A stretch of DNA of 64,000 nt. Source: Halarchaeoplasma sp046498385 (GTDB taxonomy: Archaea > Thermoplasmatota > Thermoplasmata > Halarchaeoplasmatales > Halarchaeoplasmataceae). Under the pieces are notes generated by a model. It did no database searches and was not told the DNA's origin. It was given only the letters and a program-made list of their open reading frames with translations. The stretch is taken from NCBI GenBank assembly GCA_046498385.1, contig JAWOAU010000074.1, positions 1 to 64,000 on the forward strand. Direction: 5' to 3'. Of this stretch, positions 16,732 through 25,008 are shown one piece after another (position 1 is the first letter of the stretch; every line of letters begins with the position of its first letter). A program made the translations under genes and the position numbers.

Positions 16732-17061
16732 AATTATGTTGTGGACTACAACTCCCCAAGTGACGGTGCTTCCTACGAGTACAATGCCTGTTCTTGTATG
16801 GCACCTGTTTGTCGTAGATTATCAACAAAACGTTGATAGGCTGTCCACAAGCCATTCTCGGATAGGTAGCGTGACATTATATTTATGGATGAGTCCGGCA
16901 ATCAAGGTTTACCTTAGGAGATAAGCCTTGTAGGTCTCTTTCTTGCAACTGCGGGTAATAACACAGTGTACACAGATGTCGCAGGATCCGAGTTCCAACT
17001 CGGAGAAGGTAATAGCATGTACGATTATGCGTCCCATTCAATAAACTGGGAAGAGGAGTAA
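16732..17061 (+). pseudogene. Possible decayed coding sequence between zinc-ribbon gene and tRNA-Leu
   Basis: This stretch of about 350 bases holds no intact gene. One plus-strand frame (starting at 16732) reads like protein in segments, NYVVDYNSPSDGASYEYNA at its start and NNTVYTDVAGSEFQLGEG then NSMYDYASHSINWEEE at its end, but is broken by TGA, TAG, TAG and TAG codons. A perfect hairpin (TATCAAC-aaaac-GTTGATA) lies at 16820-16838, and a TATA-like ttatattta at about 16877-16885. Either this is a relic of a secreted protein gene or chance; TAG is used as an ordinary stop elsewhere in the window. Confidence 0.3.
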
Positions 17062-17075
17062 ACATCACGTAGATA

Positions 17076-17163
17076 TGGTGCAGGGGAAGGGATTTGAACC
17101 CTTGGACCTCTATAGGACTAGACCCTGAATCTAGCGCCGTTGGCCATGCTTGGCTACCCCTGC
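17076..17163 (-). tRNA. tRNA-Leu (CAG)
   Basis: On the minus strand the acceptor GCAGGGG (17163-17157) pairs with CCCCTGC, followed by discriminator A and an encoded CCA (17078-17076). The anticodon stem CTAGA/TCTAG holds the loop TTCAGGG, giving anticodon CAG. The T arm has GGTTCAAATCC. The extended variable arm (class II tRNA) and A73 fit leucine. No intron is visible. The body without CCA is 85 bases. Confidence 0.93.
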
Positions 17164-17173
17164 AAAGAATAGA

Positions 17174-18085
17174 TTATTCCTGCTTTTGAATTTCAAGAAC
17201 GGTGACTTTGAAACGCAGTGTTTTTCCCGCTACCTCTTCGTTGAAATCAACTGTTATGGTGTCTTCACAAACGTCTACTACTATACCTCTATGGTCCTGG
17301 CTTTGTCCTGCATCTATACGAGTATTCTCCACTTTAGCTATATCCGTGTTATGCATTCCTATATGATTAGAATTTACAATAGTCCCCTTTTCAACAAGAT
17401 GTCTAACGTGTATCTCGCCGATACCATTGTTGGTGGAGGAGTCTACGGACGTGACTTTTGACCTCCACCCCGATCCCTCCTGTTTGTAAGCGTTATAATG
17501 CTCACCGATTTCAGGATCATTTCTAAGGATAACCCGGTCACCTTCTACGGACATAACGGTTTTTTCCCATCCCCAGAAGTGGTCTGTTACTACCATGTAA
17601 GAAGAGGGCGACGTGCCGTATCTTTCTTCAAAAAAGGAAACTGAAATGTTCTCATAAACCGGAAGTTTCTCTTCTCGTTCAATTGTAAATACCAAATCGG
17701 TCGTACGTGTATCATAGGCCTTCTCAGGAGGTATAATAATGTGTTTCGTTTCCCCTTCTTTCATACCCACCATGTATTCGCTCCACCCCTCTATGACCCC
17801 TTCACCGACGGTGAATTGAAAAGGCTCATCCCTAACTCTCTCATCAAAGGTTAAAGTTGTCTTTTCCGGCAGATGATCACGGGAGGTGTCGAATATACGT
17901 CTTTCCTCGTAAATTCGCTCGTCTTCGAGCCAACCAGTGTAATGTACGGTTATCGCATCTCCCATCTCTATCACCGGTTCCGCATCAGGTTCGTCTTCGC
18001 TAAAGTAACCGGATGCGTATATGCCCGCCCCGGATGCGGCTATTGCGATTATAATTATTATGATCAACGTAGTCCATCTTTTCAT
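17174..18085 (-). CDS. Membrane-anchored FKBP-type peptidyl-prolyl isomerase
   Basis: The 303-residue product has an N-terminal hydrophobic segment (MKRWTTLIIIIIIAIAASGA) acting as signal or anchor, then an FKBP domain from about residue 40: IEMGDAITVHYTGWLEDE, IFDTSR, FTVGEGVIEGWSEYMVGMKEGE and IIPPEKAYD. An inserted region follows, and a second SlyD-like half appears near the C-terminus (DHRGIVVDVCEDTITVDFNEEVAGKTLRFKVTV in parts: VDFNEEVAGKTL). It would speed proline isomerisation of exported proteins on the outer face of the membrane. It lies 10 bases from the tRNA-Leu and is divergent from purA. Confidence 0.85.
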   Translation of the reverse strand: MKRWTTLIIIIIIAIAASGAGIYASGYFSEDEPDAEPVIEMGDAITVHYTGWLEDERIYEERRIFDTSRDHLPEKTTLTFDERVRDEPFQFTVGEGVIEGWSEYMVGMKEGETKHIIIPPEKAYDTRTTDLVFTIEREEKLPVYENISVSFFEERYGTSPSSYMVVTDHFWGWEKTVMSVEGDRVILRNDPEIGEHYNAYKQEGSGWRSKVTSVDSSTNNGIGEIHVRHLVEKGTIVNSNHIGMHNTDIAKVENTRIDAGQSQDHRGIVVDVCEDTITVDFNEEVAGKTLRFKVTVLEIQKQE

Positions 18086-18192
18086 GTTGGCCCGAAGAAA
18101 ACATCGTATCGGTAATAAATGTTACGGCCATTACATGTATTTGGATTAGATAAAGCTTTAATAAATCCCAGTAGTACCCTACTGTTGATAGC

Positions 18193-19476
18193 ATGAGTGC
18201 ATTGGCAATAATCGGCGGACAATGGGGCGATGAAGGTAAAGGAAAGGTAACGGATTACTTTTCAGAGGATATGGATTACATAGTTCGTTTTCAAGGAGGT
18301 AACAATGCAGGCCACACCATAGTAGTTGGTGAGGAAAAGTACAAACTGCATCTTGTCCCATCAGGTATACTGCGAGAGGATAAGAAGGCGGTTATAGGCA
18401 ATGGACTAGTAGTCGACCCAAAGGTTTTGATCGAGGAGATAGAGGGGCTGCGAGAACGGGGCATAAGTGCCGACAATCTCATTATTTCCGATAGGGCCCA
18501 TGTGATAATGCCTTACCATAGAAAAATGGATGTGGTGGAAGAGAATATTAAAGGCAGTCTTAGTGCGGGAACCACAAAAAAAGGTATCGGACCCTGTTAC
18601 TCGGACAAGATCGCTAGATTTGGCATAAGGATAACAGATCTTTATAATCCTGAGGCTTTGAAACAAAAACTATCGACCGTCGTACCCATAAAAAATAAAA
18701 TACTGCGGGTTTTAGGTGAGAACGTTGAATATAGCGTCGACGAACTGTATGACGAGTACATAGCCTATGGTAAAACACTTGAGCCACTTGTCGCCGACGT
18801 ATCAGTTTTACTCCACGAAGCCCTTCTAAATGGTAAGAAAATACTTTTTGAAGGGGCCCAGGGCACTCATTTAGATATAGATCATGGAATTTATCCCTAT
18901 GGTACGTCTTCCAACACGGTGGCTGGAGGCTGCAGCGCAGGTACTGGAATAGGTCCTAGAGCAATCGATGAGATAATAGGCATAGTTAAAGCGTACACGA
19001 GCCGGGTTGGAACAGGCCCCTTTCCCACCGAACTCCACGGCGAAATCGGTGATGAAATAAGAGAAAGGGGCGGTGAATACGGTACCACCACCGGCAGACC
19101 ACGAAGATGTGGATGGCTCGATATGGTAATGGTTAGATACTCTGCGAGAGTCAACTCTTTTACCGGTTTGGCGGTCACTAAAATGGATGTTCTTGATGGG
19201 TTAGAAGAAATAAAAGTGTGCACACACTACGAGCACAAGGATAAAAAGATTCGAAATTTTCCAGCGGATATAGAAAAGCTCAAGGAATTTTCTCCGGTTT
19301 ACCGTACCTTTGAATCATGGGATGAGCAGGATTGGTCTGCTATCTCAGAGAAAGGTTACGATCATCTACCGGAGGAAGCAGTGACGTACTTAGAATTTAT
19401 CGAACAAGATGTAGGGGTCCCAATCAATATGGTATCCGTCGGGCCTGGTCGACATCAGACCATACTCAAGCGATAG
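18193..19476 (+). CDS. purA: Adenylosuccinate synthetase
   Basis: The 427-residue product makes adenylosuccinate from IMP, Asp and GTP, the first step from IMP to AMP. It shows IIGGQWGDEGKGKVTDY with the P-loop-like glycines and catalytic Asp, FQGGNNAGHTI with the catalytic His, TTKKGIGPCYSDK, FEGAQGTHLDIDHG and TTTGRPRRCGWLD. Length is normal. The stop overlaps the 3' end of the convergent purF by 11 bases. It opens a cluster of nucleotide synthesis genes and is divergent from the FKBP gene, with a TATA-like cttttaataaat region about 30 bases upstream of the start. Confidence 0.95.
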   Translation: MSALAIIGGQWGDEGKGKVTDYFSEDMDYIVRFQGGNNAGHTIVVGEEKYKLHLVPSGILREDKKAVIGNGLVVDPKVLIEEIEGLRERGISADNLIISDRAHVIMPYHRKMDVVEENIKGSLSAGTTKKGIGPCYSDKIARFGIRITDLYNPEALKQKLSTVVPIKNKILRVLGENVEYSVDELYDEYIAYGKTLEPLVADVSVLLHEALLNGKKILFEGAQGTHLDIDHGIYPYGTSSNTVAGGCSAGTGIGPRAIDEIIGIVKAYTSRVGTGPFPTELHGEIGDEIRERGGEYGTTTGRPRRCGWLDMVMVRYSARVNSFTGLAVTKMDVLDGLEEIKVCTHYEHKDKKIRNFPADIEKLKEFSPVYRTFESWDEQDWSAISEKGYDHLPEEAVTYLEFIEQDVGVPINMVSVGPGRHQTILKR

Positions 19477-20917
19477 AGTTTTCTTGGCTGTTAACTATGC
19501 TTCTGTCTCTCTTCCGCTTACCTGCAAAGTATTCCCGAATATCTTCTCTCACCTGAGTAGGATAATCGCCATTCAGACAGGCGGTACACAAATTTTCAAG
19601 GTCTATTTTTAAACCGTTTATCAAACCCTCCATGGTTTGATAGGTGAGAGAATCCGCACCGATATCTTCACATATTTCATCGATGGTATTATGCGATGCT
19701 TTAAGTTCATGTTTCGTAGGCATGTCTATCCCGTAGTAGCAAGGCGACCTTATCGGAGGGCAGCCTATTATAAAATGAACTTCTTTAGCACCAGCCCTTC
19801 TCATCAATTCAACCAACTTTTTGGATGTGGTTCCCCTCACGATACTGTCATCCACAAGTGCTACCCTTTTACCCTTAACCTCCTCGATTATTGGGTTTAA
19901 CTTAGTGCGGACGGCGGTCTCCCGTGATGTTTGGTCCGGCATTATAAAGGTTCGACCGATGTAACGGTTCCTAAGAAGTCCTTCCCTAAAAGGCACGCCG
20001 AGTTCTTCAGCCATCGCTAAAGCGTAGGTACGGGCCGTGTCTGGTACGGGTACCACAACATCCAACCCGTGTTTCTTTTTCCTCCATTCTTTTGCCAGCT
20101 CTTTCCCTAACCTCAACCTTGCCTCATATACGTTTGTTTTCTCTATGGTTGAATCCGTTCTTGCAAAATAAACCCACTCGAACATGCATTGGCGGGGTGA
20201 AGAAGGCCTTACCTGATAGGTTACTACACTTTTATCCTCGCGCACCAGTATCGCTTCTCCTCCTCTAACGTCCCTTATGACCTCGTATCCCAGTATGTCC
20301 AGCACTATATTCTCCGAAGCGACGGCATAGCTTACACCGTCCAAGCTTCTTTTACCACCATAAATCATTGGCCTAATCGCATATGGGTCCCTGAACAAAA
20401 GCATGCCCATATTGGGTATAAATGCGATGACTGAGTAGCTTCCGTTCAATTTATCCATGGTTCCTCCTACTGCTGAGAAGATACCGTCCTCCGTTAGATC
20501 GCCTTCTTTAATCAGCTCTTTTGAAAAAAGGCTCAATAACACTTCTAGGTCGCATTCGGACTCTAGTTCCAGGTCCATTTCATCGGAGATATGGTCCATA
20601 TTCACAATGTTTCCGTTGTGAACCATCGCGATCTCGGTGGGTTCATTTATCACAAAGGGCTGTGCATCTTTCTCTACATTCGAGCCGATGGTTGGGTATC
20701 TAACATGTCCAAGGCCGTTGCTGCCTTTTAGTCTTTCAAGAATGTGTTTATTGAAAACCTCTCCCACCAATCCAGGACCTTTATGAATAGATCCTTTTGT
20801 GCCGTCGTGTACGTACATACCTGCGCCATTTTGTCCCCTGTGTTGAATTGCGAAGAGACCGTTATACAGCTCTGATGATGCTTTAACTGTTCCCATGATG
20901 CCAATTATTCCGCACAT
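19466..20917 (-). CDS. purF: Amidophosphoribosyltransferase
   Basis: The 483-residue product moves the amide of glutamine to PRPP, the first committed step of purine synthesis. It begins MCGIIGIMG; Cys2 becomes the N-terminal nucleophile after Met removal, so there is no propeptide. Glutaminase motifs AIQHRGQNGAG and GHVRYPT are followed by a PRPP domain with ALVDDSIVRGTTSKKL. The pair CTACLNGDYP near the C-terminus may belong to the Fe-S or cysteine set found in many PurF proteins. It converges with purA and is divergent from pdxT. Confidence 0.95.
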   Translation of the reverse strand: MCGIIGIMGTVKASSELYNGLFAIQHRGQNGAGMYVHDGTKGSIHKGPGLVGEVFNKHILERLKGSNGLGHVRYPTIGSNVEKDAQPFVINEPTEIAMVHNGNIVNMDHISDEMDLELESECDLEVLLSLFSKELIKEGDLTEDGIFSAVGGTMDKLNGSYSVIAFIPNMGMLLFRDPYAIRPMIYGGKRSLDGVSYAVASENIVLDILGYEVIRDVRGGEAILVREDKSVVTYQVRPSSPRQCMFEWVYFARTDSTIEKTNVYEARLRLGKELAKEWRKKKHGLDVVVPVPDTARTYALAMAEELGVPFREGLLRNRYIGRTFIMPDQTSRETAVRTKLNPIIEEVKGKRVALVDDSIVRGTTSKKLVELMRRAGAKEVHFIIGCPPIRSPCYYGIDMPTKHELKASHNTIDEICEDIGADSLTYQTMEGLINGLKIDLENLCTACLNGDYPTQVREDIREYFAGKRKRDRSIVNSQENSIA

Positions 20918-21024
20918 CGGATTACCAACATATAAGTTATATTCGGCCCATTAAGGCCGCACTGTTTAAAGTTATCGTTTACTTTACACCAATTGTTTAA
21001 TAGTTCCTTTTCGATATCGTCAAC
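20918..21024. promoter_or_regulatory. Divergent promoter region of purF and pdxT
   Basis: Minus-strand TATA-like stretch (aacttatatg) near 20928-20942 serves purF. On the plus strand gtttaatag at about 20995-21003 lies about 25 bases before pdxT ATG 21025. No clear repressor palindrome was seen. Confidence 0.35.
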
Positions 21025-21621
21025 ATGCGTGTTGGAGTTCTTGGAGTTCAAGGTGCCGTGACGGAGCATGTATTTGCCTTTAATAATGCTTTTTCAGATG
21101 CAGGTATAGCCGGAGATGTTATTACGGTAAGAAAAAAATATCAGTTAGACAATATCGATGCACTAGTCTTACCCGGTGGCGAAAGCAGTACTATATCAAG
21201 GCTGTTGGATATCCTTGATTTAAGAAGCAAAGTTATTTCCGAAGTTAAAAATGGGATGCCTATTATGGGGACATGTGCCGGTACGGTACTCCTAGCGTCT
21301 TGCGGCGACGAGTCGGTCGAACATTCTGATACACATTTGCTTGAACTACTGGATGTTTCAGTAATAAGGAACGCATTCGGTAGACAGCGTGAATCATTTG
21401 AATGCTTTTTAGATATAGATGGCTTAAATGAACCCTTCCCAGGGGTGTTTATACGTGCACCGGTAATGAATCTTTTACCAAATTCCCGTGCAAAAGTTAT
21501 CGCTAGGTACGATGGGAAAATTGTGGGGGTAGAGCAGGAACATATTCTTTCCTTCTCTTTCCACCCTGAGCTAACAGATGATACACGCATGCATCGATAC
21601 TTTCTTGAAAAGATATTCTAG
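21025..21621 (+). CDS. pdxT: Pyridoxal 5'-phosphate synthase, glutaminase subunit
   Basis: The 198-residue product releases ammonia from glutamine for the PdxS synthase that makes vitamin B6. It has VGVLGVQGAVTEH, PGGESSTISRLL, the nucleophile loop GTCAGTVLLA and the catalytic pair in SFHPEL. Length is normal. PdxS is not in this window, which is unusual because the two are often adjacent. The stop overlaps the convergent GMP synthase glutaminase gene by four bases. It is divergent from purF. Confidence 0.93.
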   Translation: MRVGVLGVQGAVTEHVFAFNNAFSDAGIAGDVITVRKKYQLDNIDALVLPGGESSTISRLLDILDLRSKVISEVKNGMPIMGTCAGTVLLASCGDESVEHSDTHLLELLDVSVIRNAFGRQRESFECFLDIDGLNEPFPGVFIRAPVMNLLPNSRAKVIARYDGKIVGVEQEHILSFSFHPELTDDTRMHRYFLEKIF

Positions 21622-22181
21622 TTTTCCTCGCACATTTTAGCAAAATTTTTGAATATATCCACACCGTATTCCGTATGTTCCACTTCAGGATGGAACTGGA
21701 GTCCGTATATTTTTTTGTTAACGTGTTTGAACGCTTGTACATTACAAGTTTCCGAAGTAGCTAAGAGCTCAAGTTCGTTACCAAGTTCTTTAACTTCATC
21801 GTTATGCGATTCCCAAACAACGAACTTTTCGGGCAAACCTTTGAAGAGGTCGTTTTTGTTGATAATTCTTATCTCGGATTTTCCATACTCCGGTGAGCAC
21901 GCTAGTCCCGCTCTCCCTCCAAAGTATCTTGCGATGTATTGTGCACCTACGCATATACCTAGTATGGGGATATCTAGTTCCAAATATTTATCGACATTAC
22001 CGAGTTTCAGTTTTTCGTCGGAAATAGTGGGCGCACCTCCTGAGAGTATCAGACCTTGTGAGCATATATCTTCTGGAGGTACGGTATTCGGTATTATCTT
22101 TGAATCAACATCTAGATACCGAAGTACCCTCCATTCTCTGTGGGTCCACTGTCCCCCATTATCCACTACATCTATATTCAT
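21618..22181 (-). CDS. guaAA: GMP synthase glutaminase subunit (subunit A)
   Basis: The 187-residue product is the stand-alone glutaminase of archaeal two-subunit GMP synthase. It has VVDNGGQWTHREWRVLRYL, LSGGAPTI, the nucleophile loop GICVGAQYIARYFGG, and GLQFHPEVEHTEYG with the catalytic His-Glu. The synthetase subunit (GuaAB) is not in the window. It lies five bases downstream of pyrG on the same strand, so both should share a transcript. Confidence 0.94.
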   Translation of the reverse strand: MNIDVVDNGGQWTHREWRVLRYLDVDSKIIPNTVPPEDICSQGLILSGGAPTISDEKLKLGNVDKYLELDIPILGICVGAQYIARYFGGRAGLACSPEYGKSEIRIINKNDLFKGLPEKFVVWESHNDEVKELGNELELLATSETCNVQAFKHVNKKIYGLQFHPEVEHTEYGVDIFKNFAKMCEEN

Positions 22182-22186
22182 CTTTA

Positions 22187-23797
22187 CTATCCCCTGTTTA
22201 TCATGGCGTTGACGAAGGCTAAAAATAACGGGGCCGGTTCTAGTGGACGAGATTTAAACTCAGGGTGAAACTGGCTGCCTATAAAAAAGGGGTGCTCCTT
22301 TATTTCCAAGATCTCCATCCGTTTTTTGTTTGATGATTTACCGCTGAATATCATCCCGTTCTTTTCGAACTCGTCTTTGTACTCCAGATTAACTTCGTAT
22401 CTGTGCCGATGCCTTTCTTGTATCTCATGGCTATCGTAGATCTCATGAGCCTTTGTTCCCTCTTCGACGATCACCTTTTCACTGCCGAGTCTCATGGTCC
22501 CTCCCATCTTATCGATACCCCTCTGCATGGGAAGGAGGTCGATCACAGGGTGTTCCGTCTTATGATCGAATTCAGAGCTATTTGCGTTCTCGTATCCGAG
22601 TACGTTTCGTGCGAACTCTATTACTGATATCTGGAATCCAAGACAGATGGTAAGTATCGGGAGGTTGTTTGTTCTTGCATAGTGGATGGCATTCATCTTT
22701 CCTTCGATGCCCCGGGTACCGAAACCCCCGGGTATCAATACTCCGTCAACATCTTTAAGCAGATCTTTAACGGTAGCCCTTTCCTCAAAATCTTCCGATT
22801 CAATGAACCGTATGTTGATCTTGGTTTTGGTCGCAGATTGACAATGGTTCAAAGCTTCAACATGGCTGACGTATGCATCTTCCAGCTCACAATATTTTCC
22901 CACAAGAGCAATGGTAATATCCGATGTGGGATTTTCAAAGTCATTCAGAAACCGCTGCCAATTTTTCATATATTCATCAAAGCCGTTTTCTTTTTTGATT
23001 TTAAGCTTCTCCATAACATAGTCCGTTAATCCTTCGTCATTTAGAATGAGGGGCACTCGGTATATGTTGTTCGCGTTAGGTGAACTTATAACGGCTTCTT
23101 GCGGCACGTCGCAAAAGAGAGATATCTTTCGCTTGGTGGACGGTTCCAGCTCATCCTTGGAACGCCCAACAATCACATCGGGTTCTATACCTATAGCCCG
23201 CAGCGCTTTGACCGAATGCTGTGTAGGTTTTGTTTTCTGCTCTCCTACAACATCCATGACTGGAACCAGCGTAGTGTGTATAAACATGAGATTATCGTCT
23301 CCCACTTCCATATGAAGCTGTCTGCTGGCTTCAAGGAATGGTGAGCTCTCGATGTCTCCCACAGTGCCCCCCATCTCCACTAGAACAACATCGGATTCCG
23401 TCTCATCGGCCACCTTCCATATCCTTCTATTTATCTCGTCGGTTATATGTGGAATGATCTGAACGGTCTTACCAAGGTATTCACCAGACCTCTCTTTCTC
23501 AATAACACTTCTGTAAACTTTACCGGTGGTTATATTATCTTCGCCGCAAAGCTTGGTATCTAAAAATCTCTCGTAATTTCCCAGGTCCAAATCGGCTTCG
23601 GTACCATCGTTCAACACGTATACCTCCCCGTGTTCGAAGGGGTTCATCGTACCTGCATCACAATTGAGGTACGGATCAACCTTTACTGCGGTTACCTTGA
23701 ACCCGTGTGATTTTAACAGCATCCCTACTGAAGAGGTTACTACTCCTTTACCCAAACCTGATAAAACACCGCCCGTGATTATTATAAATTTAGTCAT
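22187..23797 (-). CDS. pyrG: CTP synthase
   Basis: The 536-residue product converts UTP to CTP with glutamine and ATP. N-terminal synthase domain: ITGGVLSGLGKGVVTSSVG, DPYLNCDAGTMNPFEHGEV and EMGGTVGDIES. C-terminal glutaminase: PGGFGTRGIEGK, ICLGFQ with the nucleophile Cys, and SQFHPEFKSRP. Length is normal. It is followed by guaAA five bases downstream and preceded, 66 bases away, by the FMN split-barrel gene on the same strand. Confidence 0.96.
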   Translation of the reverse strand: MTKFIIITGGVLSGLGKGVVTSSVGMLLKSHGFKVTAVKVDPYLNCDAGTMNPFEHGEVYVLNDGTEADLDLGNYERFLDTKLCGEDNITTGKVYRSVIEKERSGEYLGKTVQIIPHITDEINRRIWKVADETESDVVLVEMGGTVGDIESSPFLEASRQLHMEVGDDNLMFIHTTLVPVMDVVGEQKTKPTQHSVKALRAIGIEPDVIVGRSKDELEPSTKRKISLFCDVPQEAVISSPNANNIYRVPLILNDEGLTDYVMEKLKIKKENGFDEYMKNWQRFLNDFENPTSDITIALVGKYCELEDAYVSHVEALNHCQSATKTKINIRFIESEDFEERATVKDLLKDVDGVLIPGGFGTRGIEGKMNAIHYARTNNLPILTICLGFQISVIEFARNVLGYENANSSEFDHKTEHPVIDLLPMQRGIDKMGGTMRLGSEKVIVEEGTKAHEIYDSHEIQERHRHRYEVNLEYKDEFEKNGMIFSGKSSNKKRMEILEIKEHPFFIGSQFHPEFKSRPLEPAPLFLAFVNAMINRG

Positions 23798-23863
23798 CTG
23801 TTTTCACGGGTATCAGGTAGAAGGGTAATGTGGTTTAAAGTTTTGGTCTCATGATTGGAATAA

Positions 23864-24316
23864 CTATGTGCTACAATTCTCCAATTCGGTGAATATATCC
23901 CGTATGAACCTCTCTCCCCTCTCGGTAACGCATCTGTAGCGTATGCCGCTGGTGGTTTCCGAGTGGGTTGAATCATCCTTCACGTTCGCTACATCCACCT
24001 TTATCATGCACATGGCCTTGTTGCACTCCATGGGTTCCCTTACCACTTCGGCCTTTCCTTTGATTGAAACATTGATGTCGTTCTCCTCGCACATACATAT
24101 CATCACCTTCCCGTTGTCTTTTATGTTGGCAGTGCCCTGATGCTGTAGTGCCATAGCCATGAGTATGGTCTTTTGATCTTTAGCGTATATCAGGTGCACC
24201 GGCGTGGTGTTCGGTTCTCCCTCCCGGGAAACCGTGGCAACCACCACGGAGGGTATCTTGGACCTGAGCATATTTAACGCCTCCTCCGGTAAAGACTCGC
24301 CGAGTATCTTTGACAT
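23864..24316 (-). CDS. Pyridoxamine 5'-phosphate oxidase-like FMN-binding protein
   Basis: The 150-residue product has the split-barrel flavin-binding pattern: a helix, then IPSVVVATVSREGEPNTTPV, LMAMALQHQGTANIKDNGKV and VSIKGKAEVV. Such proteins bind FMN, F420 or haem, and the sequence does not decide which. Three Cys occur in the middle (ICMCEEN, NKAMCM) that are not typical for the family. It lies downstream of a THEP1-type NTPase and upstream of pyrG on the same strand. Confidence 0.75.
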   Translation of the reverse strand: MSKILGESLPEEALNMLRSKIPSVVVATVSREGEPNTTPVHLIYAKDQKTILMAMALQHQGTANIKDNGKVMICMCEENDINVSIKGKAEVVREPMECNKAMCMIKVDVANVKDDSTHSETTSGIRYRCVTERGERFIRDIFTELENCST

Positions 24317-24351
24317 GATGAGGTCAATGTGGGGAGGTGATATAAAAGATA

Positions 24352-24852
24352 CTATCCGATATCCTCGGTAACCTGTTTTTTTACCTGATCGAAGTTATCT
24401 TCCAAGGTGTACAGTTTGCCCCTGGAAGCATATCGGTCGATCAAGTGTCTGTGAAGTACCGCCAGTACCGGCGTTTTTGAGCTGAGAAGAGTATCCACGG
24501 CATCTTTGAACTCTTCGCTGAACATCTCCATCTTTCCGATCTCGTCGATCACCACCAGCTCCACATCGTCCGGCAGGTCCTTAAGCGATAATTCGGTGAA
24601 CTGATCCAGCTCCTCCGTACATACTCCGTACTTCCCGACCCTGGGTCCCTCATCTACATCCACATGGGCCAGCACACCTTTTTCACCGGTCATGATGTCC
24701 TCAAGGGCAAAGCCCACACGCTTTCCGTTCCTTCGCATCTCCGGGGTGCTCAGGCCTGCCACCGTCATGCCGCATTCCGCCGCAACTTCCCTCACCAGTG
24801 TACTCTTACCGCAGCGTGGATTTCCGGTTATGAATATGTTTTTGCTTTTCAT
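24352..24852 (-). CDS. THEP1-family nucleoside-triphosphatase
   Basis: The 166-residue product has the P-loop ITGNPRCGKSTLVREV, the THEP1-specific GLSTPEMRRNGKRVGFAL, Walker B VIDEIGKMEMFS and the downstream LAVLHRHL. Family members hydrolyse NTPs and their deoxy forms; the cellular role is unclear. ATG 24852 is the first in frame. A 36-base gap separates it from the FMN split-barrel gene downstream, so both may be cotranscribed. Confidence 0.88.
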   Translation of the reverse strand: MKSKNIFITGNPRCGKSTLVREVAAECGMTVAGLSTPEMRRNGKRVGFALEDIMTGEKGVLAHVDVDEGPRVGKYGVCTEELDQFTELSLKDLPDDVELVVIDEIGKMEMFSEEFKDAVDTLLSSKTPVLAVLHRHLIDRYASRGKLYTLEDNFDQVKKQVTEDIG

Positions 24853-24964
24853 AATATCGTCATTGCTCTTCCTAATACGCTATGATCGAGTCAAGTATAT
24901 TTATTCTCTTACCTATTGGATAGCTTCAATCTTCTTCAGATATCGCTCCTTCATGTTTAATTAT

Positions 24965-24980
24965 GATCATTTGGATGATC
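24965..24980 (-). terminator. Possible hairpin downstream of copA
   Basis: On the minus strand GATCAT-CCAA-ATGATC can form a six-pair stem with a four-base loop, followed by an A/T-rich stretch. It lies 29 bases after the copA stop. A hairpin is not required for archaeal termination. Confidence 0.25.
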
Positions 24981-25008
24981 GGAATCTATGAACCGCTTCT
25001 GATCAATC

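Noticed and set aside
16885..17061. Possible pyrrolysine protein read through an in-frame TAG
   Set aside because: The frame has several other stops upstream and TAG ends normal genes here (for example purA and cdc6); no pylT or Pyl genes are visible.
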